A DNA stretch of 11,319 nt, taken from Betaproteobacteria bacterium (GTDB lineage Bacteria > Pseudomonadota > Gammaproteobacteria > Burkholderiales > SG8-39). A program made the translations under genes and the position numbers. Location of the stretch: assembly GCA_007280315.1 (NCBI GenBank), contig QYQC01000078.1:1-11319 (forward strand). Direction: 5' to 3'. Positions 7,605-11,319 of the stretch are shown here, one piece after another; the stretch's first letter is position 1, and each line of letters begins with the position of its first letter. The notes below the pieces were generated by a model. That model did no database searches, was not told the origin of the DNA, and saw nothing but the letters and a program-made list of their open reading frames with translations.

Positions 7605-8393
7605 ATGCGCCGCGATATTCTGCATTTTTCGCACGCCAACGGTTTCCCGGCCAGCTGCTATCGCAAATTCTTCGGCCACCTGGAAGCGGACTTCCGCATC
7701 AGCAGCATCAACTGCATCGGCCACGATCCGGCCTATCCGGTAACCGATGGCTGGCCGCATCTGGTGGCGCAGCTGATCGACCATATATCCACCCATTGCC
7801 GCGTGCCGGTGGTGGGCGTGGGACATTCGCTCGGCGGCTATCTTACTTTCATGGCCGCGGCGCAGCGCCCGGAACTGTTCAAGTCCATCATCCTGCTGGA
7901 TGCGCCCATCATCGGCTATTTCAAGGGCACGGCATTCGGCATGCTCAAACGCCTGGGACTGGCCGACCGCATCACGCCCGCCCACGCGACGCGCGAGCGG
8001 CGGCGCGACTGGCCCTCGGTGGCGGAGATGGAAGTGCATTTCCGGCGCAGAAAGATCTTCCGCCATTTCGACGCTGAATGCCTGCACGATTACGCTGCGC
8101 TTGGCACTGTCGCCGAGGGCGGGCGGATACGGCTGCTGTTCGACCCGGAAATCGAGTACCAGATCTATCGCTGCGTGCCGCACGACATGGTCTATTACGG
8201 CAACCGGCTCAAGCTGCCGGCCGGGTTCATCGGCGGTCGCCACTCGAACGAAGTGCACCGCGTGGGCCTGGCGCATACGCGCCGCAGCTTTTGCGTCAAA
8301 CGCATCGAGGGCGGGCATCTGTTTCCGTTCGAGCGGCCGCATGCCGCGGCGGAGGCGGTGCGCCAGCTCGCCGCCGAACTGCAAGCCGGCTGA
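7605..8393 (+). CDS. Alpha/beta-fold hydrolase
   Basis: A 262-residue alpha/beta hydrolase. The nucleophile elbow is GHSLGG with Ser75. The N-terminal HFSHANGFPASCYRKFF matches the first strand and the oxyanion region. The C-terminal EGGHLFPFERP supplies the likely catalytic histidine, H238. I could not place the acidic residue with confidence. There is no signal peptide, so it is probably cytoplasmic. Family members are esterases, thioesterases or other small-molecule hydrolases, and the substrate cannot be predicted. It starts 11 bp after the lipoprotein stop, with only a weak GAGACGG ribosome site that overlaps that stop. It is the last gene of the plus-strand operon and converges with the HEAT/TPR gene 77 bp away. 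Confidence 0.88.
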   Translation: MRRDILHFSHANGFPASCYRKFFGHLEADFRISSINCIGHDPAYPVTDGWPHLVAQLIDHISTHCRVPVVGVGHSLGGYLTFMAAAQRPELFKSIILLDAPIIGYFKGTAFGMLKRLGLADRITPAHATRERRRDWPSVAEMEVHFRRRKIFRHFDAECLHDYAALGTVAEGGRIRLLFDPEIEYQIYRCVPHDMVYYGNRLKLPAGFIGGRHSNEVHRVGLAHTRRSFCVKRIEGGHLFPFERPHAAAEAVRQLAAELQAG

Positions 8394-8470
8394 ATTTGCC
8401 CGGATCCGGGGGCCAATACGGTCGTGCTCAATGACTGGCTCGCCCCTGAAATGAACGTCGCCGCCGCTGC

Positions 8471-9124
8471 CTAGACCATGTCCCTGCGCCGCTGTTCGAT
8501 GATCTGTTCGAGCAGCAGGATGTTGCGCCTGACGCCGTCCATGTTCGGGTTGACCTCGAGCGCACGCTGAAAATAGGTGAGCGCGCGCTGGTAATCCTCG
8601 AGCCGGAGGTAGAGCTGGCCGTAGCCTGCCAGGGCGCCGAAGTGATTCGGGTTGCGCTTGATTACCTGGGCGCAGTCGGCGAGGGACTTGCGGTTTTCGC
8701 CCAGCAGGTAATACAGCGTGGCGCGCTTGTTCCAGCCTTCGGCAAACCCGGGTCTGAGCTGGATAACGCGGGTGAAGGTGGCGATGCTCTTGTGCAATTC
8801 TCCGCCGTTCATCTGCGCAACGCCGGTCTGGTACAGCTTGTCGACGCGCGAATCCCCCGAGCGGCTCCAGATCTGCCACGCCGCCTGCTCTGCGCGCTCG
8901 CGCGTCGTCTCGTCTTCATCGTGCAGCGCGCGCAGTAGCACCGGGGTGTCGGCCATCACACCGACCTCTGCCAGCCGCAGGGCAGCCTGGCTGCGCACCT
9001 GCGCGTCGGCGTGGGAGAGTGCCTGCAACGCCTGCTCGCGGCTCTGCGCCTGTGCGCGGGCGTCGGTCGCCCCGGCCAGGAACACCAGCGACAGCAGAAC
9101 GCCCAGCAGCCATTGCCGAATCAT
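8471..9124 (-). CDS. Exported HEAT-repeat plus TPR protein
   Basis: The start at 9124 is chosen over a longer in-frame start at 9226 because it gives a clean signal peptide (MIRQWLLGVLLSLVFLAGA..ARA, cleavage about 24/25) and has a strong GGAGG 9 bases upstream. The mature part begins with a HEAT-like helical segment (about 28-89, with ADAQVRSQAALRLAEVG and DEDETTRERAEQAAW). Three tetratricopeptide repeats follow at about 94-125, 128-159 and 162-193 (for example GWNKRATLYYLLGENRKSLADCAQVIKRNP). Both repeat types bind proteins, so it is probably a periplasmic scaffold or assembly factor. No enzymatic motif is visible and no partner can be named. It lies downstream of the SWIB gene on the same strand, but a strong hairpin separates them. 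Confidence 0.88.
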   Translation of the reverse strand: MIRQWLLGVLLSLVFLAGATDARAQAQSREQALQALSHADAQVRSQAALRLAEVGVMADTPVLLRALHDEDETTRERAEQAAWQIWSRSGDSRVDKLYQTGVAQMNGGELHKSIATFTRVIQLRPGFAEGWNKRATLYYLLGENRKSLADCAQVIKRNPNHFGALAGYGQLYLRLEDYQRALTYFQRALEVNPNMDGVRRNILLLEQIIEQRRRDMV

Positions 9125-9133
9125 CAAGGTAGA

Positions 9134-9138
9134 CCTCC
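9134..9138 (-). promoter_or_regulatory. Shine-Dalgarno GGAGG for the HEAT/TPR gene
   Basis: On the minus strand GGAGG lies 9 bases before the ATG at 9124. It decides the start in favour of the form with a signal peptide rather than the longer reading frame beginning at 9226. Confidence 0.8.
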
Positions 9139-9206
9139 GGTGTCGTGGAGTGCGCGTCGTGCCAGGGGCTAATCCGGTTTCATGCCCATTGTGCAGCACG
9201 AATCGC

Positions 9207-9247
9207 GCAAACGACAAGGGCGGCACGAGGCCGCCCTTGTCGTTTGC
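9207..9247 (-). terminator. Perfect 18-bp hairpin, probable terminator of the SWIB gene
   Basis: Bases 9207-9224 pair perfectly with 9230-9247 around the 5-base loop 9225-9229. The stem has a GC-rich core (GGGCGGC/GCCGCCC). It starts 11 bases after the stop codon of the SWIB gene. The run of T on that strand lies before the stem (the A-run at about 9250-9256 of the plus strand), not after it, so it lacks the usual U-tract. It is still the best candidate for ending the SWIB transcript, or for protecting the mRNA 3' end while allowing some read-through into the HEAT/TPR gene. Confidence 0.65.
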
Positions 9248-9258
9248 TTAAAAAAATC

Positions 9259-9594
9259 TTACTTCAGGTGCTTGCTGACCAGTTTGGTCATCTCGAACAT
9301 CGAAACTTGTTTCTTGCCGCCGAACACGTCTTTCAGCTTGTCGTCGGCGTTGATGTTGCGCCGGTTCTTGGCGTCTTGCAGCTTGTTCTTCTTGATGTAG
9401 GCCCAGATCTTCTTGGTCACTTCAGTGCGGGGCATCGGACCCGCGCCGATCACTGCGCCGAGGGACGCGCTCGGGGTCATCGGTTTCATGAACGCCGCAT
9501 TGGGTTTACGCTTGACTTTAACTTTAGCCGGTTTTTTGGTTGCGGTTTTCTTGCTTGCGGTTTTCTTGCTTGCTGCCTTTTTCTTTGTGGCCAT
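9259..9594 (-). CDS. SWIB/MDM2-domain protein with lysine-rich tail
   Basis: A 111-residue basic protein. Residues 1-31 are a lysine/alanine/threonine tail (AASKKTASKKTATKKPAK) like histone H1 or bacterial H1-like proteins. Residues 35-111 form a SWIB domain (FMKPMTPSASLGAVIGAGPMPRTEV, KKIWAYIKKNKLQD, RRNINADDKLKDVFGGKKQVSMFEMTKLVSKHLK). The SWIB fold is known from eukaryotic SWI/SNF complexes and MDM2, and from chlamydial and other bacterial proteins, including fusions to topoisomerase. The tail should bind DNA without sequence specificity, so a nucleoid-associated role is likely but inferred. The start at 9594 is chosen over an in-frame ATG at 9681 because of the AGGAGAGGA ribosome site 7 bases upstream and the typical MATKKK opening. 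It is divergent from the MFS gene and has its own promoter. Confidence 0.93.
   Translation of the reverse strand: MATKKKAASKKTASKKTATKKPAKVKVKRKPNAAFMKPMTPSASLGAVIGAGPMPRTEVTKKIWAYIKKNKLQDAKNRRNINADDKLKDVFGGKKQVSMFEMTKLVSKHLK
9540..9569 (-). repeat. Tandem 15-bp coding repeat in the SWIB lysine-rich tail
   Basis: Two identical, adjacent 15-bp units (9540-9554 and 9555-9569) encode the pentapeptide ASKKT in frame. A third, degenerate unit encoding ATKKP follows towards the SWIB domain. Exact identity at DNA level suggests recent expansion by slippage, so tail length may vary between strains. Confidence 0.85.
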
Positions 9595-9600
9595 GAGTTT

Positions 9601-9610
9601 TTCCTCTCCT
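9601..9610 (-). promoter_or_regulatory. Shine-Dalgarno AGGAGAGGAA for the SWIB gene
   Basis: A purine-rich ribosome site on the minus strand, about 6-7 bases from the ATG at 9594. It supports that start over the in-frame ATG at 9681, which lies within the predicted -35/-10 spacer. Confidence 0.75.
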
Positions 9611-9660
9611 AAAGTGATTGACGGCGACTGCGCTTGCTCTCGTGCGGAACACGCAGCGGC

Positions 9661-9689
9661 AGAATGAATCAGCCTGTGCAATTTGTCAA
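9661..9689 (-). promoter_or_regulatory. Sigma-70-type promoter for the SWIB gene
   Basis: On the minus strand a perfect -35 TTGACA (9684-9689) is followed after exactly 17 bases by CATTCT (9661-9666), a weak -10 with three consensus positions. Transcription would start near 9654, giving a leader of about 60 bases. The -35 and spacing are convincing; the -10 is poor. Confidence 0.5.
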
Positions 9690-9756
9690 TCGGTATCGCG
9701 CAGAAATTTACTACGGGTAACTCCCACTAGCCTCGGTGCGATTGTTCCCGGTCTTC

Positions 9757-9762
9757 TATAAT
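9757..9762 (+). promoter_or_regulatory. -10 box TATAAT upstream of the MFS gene
   Basis: A perfect TATAAT lies about 70 bases before the MFS start in the divergent intergenic region. No good -35 is visible at 16-18 bases upstream, so activity may depend on an activator. Transcription would begin near 9769, giving a GC-rich leader of about 60 bases. Confidence 0.5.
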
Positions 9763-9832
9763 CCAGCCTTTCTCCCGAACCGACCGATACACTGTTCCGG
9801 GCATCCGCCGGGCAGGCCCGCGTCACCCGAAT

Positions 9833-11011
9833 ATGAAGAATACGAAGAAGAACGTCGCCCTGCTTGCCGGCTGCCAGGCGATGCTGTTCACCAACAACGT
9901 CACCCTGATTTCGTTCGCGGCACTGGCGGGATTCTCGCTTGCCGAGAACAAGATGCTGGCGACGCTGCCGGCCACGGCCTATGTCGTCGGCGCGGCGCTG
10001 ACCACGCTGCCGGCGTCTTTCTTCATGAAACGCTTCGGCCGCCAGACCGGATTCCAGCTCGGGACGGCGACGGGCATCCTGGGCGCAGCGGTGTGCTGCC
10101 TCGCGCTCTGGCTGCACAGCTTCTGGCTGTTGTGCGCGGGGGTGCTGGTGCTGGGGGTGTATAACGCTTTCGGTCAGTACTACCGCTTCGCCGCAGCCGA
10201 CGCGGCGAACTACGATTTCAAGGCGAAGGCGATCTCACTGGTGCTGACCGGCGGCCTGGTCGGCGGCATTATTGCGCCAGAACTGAGCAAATACACCAGG
10301 GACATGTTCGCCGTGCCGTTTCTCGGCGCCTATGCCTCGCTCGTTGTGTTCTGCCTTATCACCATGGTGCTGCTCGCCTTTATCCGCATTCCTGCGCCGA
10401 GCGAGGCCGAACGCGATGAGCCGGTGCGGCCGCTGGCGCAGATCATGAAGCAACCCGGGTTCATCGTCGCGGTTACCGGTTCGGCCCTGGGCTATGGCGT
10501 AATGAGCCTGCTGATGACGGCGACACCGCTGGCGATGGGGCTGTGCGGCCATGCCTACAGCTCGGCGGCGACGGTGATCCAGTGGCATGTGATCGGCATG
10601 TTCGCCCCCTCGTTCTTTACCGGTTCCCTGATCAAGCGCTACGGCGTGCTGAACGTCATGCTTACCGGGGTGGCGCTGGAGGCCCTGTGCGTTGGAATCG
10701 CCCTGTCGGGGGCGTTGGTCGCCAATTTCTGGTGGGCGCTGGTCGCGCTTGGCATCGGCTGGAATTTTCTCTATGTTGGCGGAACGACCCTGCTCACCGA
10801 GTGCTACCGCCCGTCGGAAAAGGCCAAGGCGCAGGGCATGCACGATTTCCTTGTATTTCTGACCACGGCAACCTCGTCTTTTTCCTCCGGCCTGCTGATG
10901 AACCGCAACGGCTGGGACATGCTCAACTACGCCGCGTTGCCGGTGCTCGGCGTGATCGGAGCGGCGATCGTCTGGCTCGCGCTGCAGCGGCGCACCGCGG
11001 CCATCGTCTGA
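9833..11011 (+). CDS. MFS transporter
   Basis: A 392-residue, strongly hydrophobic protein with the spacing of about 12 membrane helices, the usual length for the major facilitator superfamily. A loop motif FMKRFGRQTGF at about 64-74, after the second helix, matches the MFS motif A position. A longer, charged central loop (about IPAPSEAERDEPVRPLAQIMKQPG) separates the two six-helix halves. Later blocks such as GIGWNFLYVGGTTLLTECYRPSEKAKAQGMHDFL are typical of bacterial MFS permeases in the putative drug or metabolite exporter groups. The substrate is unknown. There is a -10 box 70 bp upstream but no recognisable Shine-Dalgarno before ATG 9833. An alpha/beta hydrolase gene begins 34 bp downstream. 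Confidence 0.93.
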   Translation: MKNTKKNVALLAGCQAMLFTNNVTLISFAALAGFSLAENKMLATLPATAYVVGAALTTLPASFFMKRFGRQTGFQLGTATGILGAAVCCLALWLHSFWLLCAGVLVLGVYNAFGQYYRFAAADAANYDFKAKAISLVLTGGLVGGIIAPELSKYTRDMFAVPFLGAYASLVVFCLITMVLLAFIRIPAPSEAERDEPVRPLAQIMKQPGFIVAVTGSALGYGVMSLLMTATPLAMGLCGHAYSSAATVIQWHVIGMFAPSFFTGSLIKRYGVLNVMLTGVALEALCVGIALSGALVANFWWALVALGIGWNFLYVGGTTLLTECYRPSEKAKAQGMHDFLVFLTTATSSFSSGLLMNRNGWDMLNYAALPVLGVIGAAIVWLALQRRTAAIV

Positions 11012-11045
11012 CGCGCGAGCGGGCTATTTCAAAAAAGGGGGTGCA

Positions 11046-11240
11046 ATGGCTATCGATCCGCAAATGCGCTCGGTGATAGCGCGTATCAACAGCTCGGGCT
11101 CGCCGCCGTTCTACACTGTCGGCGCGATCGAGGCGCGCCGCTTGTACAAGGAGGCGCGCGCATTTCTCAGCCCGCCCGTTCCAGAGGTGGGCGCGGTGCG
11201 CGACCTCGCGGCGGGCGGCCCGGCGGGCCCGATTCCCCTG
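11046..11240 (+). CDS. HSL-type alpha/beta hydrolase, 3'-truncated by adapter
   Basis: Only the first 65 residues are genomic. The opening MAIDPQMRSVIARINSSGSPP, then YTVGAIEARRLYKEARAFLSPPVPEVGAVRDL and GGPAGPIPL, resembles the N-terminal cap of hormone-sensitive-lipase-family esterases (alpha/beta hydrolase fold 3), which usually run to about 310-320 residues. The catalytic GDSAGG and HGGG motifs would lie beyond the break. A good ribosome site, GGGGGTG, precedes the ATG. The in-frame stop at 11259-11261 is not real: it is made by the sequencing adapter. This is a broken assembly end, not a pseudogene. Confidence 0.75.
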
Positions 11241-11319
11241 CGGTCTCTGATCCACATCTGACGCTGCCGACGATCTCCTCGGTGTAGATCTCGGGGGGCG
11301 CGGTCTCATTAAGAAAAAA
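11241..11319 (+). other. Illumina Nextera (Tn5) adapter read-through, not genomic
   Basis: Bases 11241-11259 match the Tn5 mosaic end CTGTCTCTTATACACATCT at 16 of 19 positions. Bases 11260-11273 are exactly GACGCTGCCGACGA, the Nextera adapter extension. Eight bases (11274-11281) follow where the i5 index would lie. Bases 11282-11310 match the P5 flow-cell sequence complement (GTGTAGATCTCGG...) at 25 of 29 positions, and the window ends in an A-rich tail. Most mismatches are T-to-G, A-to-C or C-to-G, as expected from low-quality read ends. The true genomic sequence ends at about 11240. Confidence 0.95.

Noticed and set aside
8399..8410. 12-bp palindrome CCCGGATCCGGG between convergent genes as a terminator
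   Set aside because: There is no room for a loop without breaking the stem and no T-run follows. It contains a BamHI-like site by chance in GC-rich DNA.
7530..8879. Long open frame (449 codons) on the minus strand across the hydrolase gene and into the HEAT/TPR region
   Set aside because: It is antisense to a clear alpha/beta hydrolase, is rich in Arg/His/Gln as GC-rich shadow frames are, and shows no family motif.
9413..9667. Hydrophobic plus-strand frame resembling a small membrane protein
   Set aside because: The Phe/Leu/Ala-rich stretch is simply the antisense of lysine codons in the SWIB tail.
11046..11261. Complete 71-residue small protein
   Set aside because: Its last residues and stop are encoded by sequencing adapter; the genomic part is a truncated hydrolase.

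Overview
The window reads as a complete short metagenomic or draft-genome contig of GC-rich bacterial DNA. It is most likely betaproteobacterial (Burkholderiales/Nitrosomonadales-like). The main evidence is a ferredoxin-NADP reductase very close to E. coli Fpr coupled to a DUF3301 membrane protein and a DUF6279-type lipoprotein, a lysine-rich SWIB protein, and an E. coli Tas-like aldo/keto reductase. That placement is inference; there is no rRNA or other phylogenetic marker. The left edge cuts into a gene. The right edge is not genomic: about the last 79 bases are an error-containing Illumina Nextera (Tn5) adapter read-through.

Layout. (1) Bases 1-5557, plus strand, carry a catabolic-looking cluster in two blocks. 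The first is an acyl-CoA ligase (5'-truncated), a divergent cyclase-family metal hydrolase and an SDR oxidoreductase. After a 208-bp gap holding a nested palindromic repeat come a Tas-like aldo/keto reductase and a CaiB/BaiF family III CoA transferase. Together these could activate, open, oxidise/reduce and transfer CoA on an unidentified carboxylic or cyclic substrate. (2) Bases 5664-8393, plus strand, are a tight housekeeping-type operon: DUF3301 protein, fpr (4-bp ATGA overlap), DUF6279-type lipoprotein (2-bp gap) and alpha/beta hydrolase (11-bp gap). (3) Bases 8471-9594, minus strand, hold an exported HEAT+TPR protein and, upstream of it, a small SWIB-domain protein with a histone-H1-like lysine-rich tail. 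A perfect 18-bp hairpin separates the two. (4) Bases 9833-11240, plus strand and divergent from the SWIB gene, hold an MFS transporter and the first 65 codons of an HSL-type alpha/beta hydrolase, cut off by the adapter.

I saw no tRNA, rRNA, CRISPR array, transposase, phage gene or recognisable defence system. I do not see a clearly new biological system. The items most worth a second look are the adapter artefact, the nested palindromic repeat, the cyclase with an altered metal motif, and the small lysine-rich SWIB protein.
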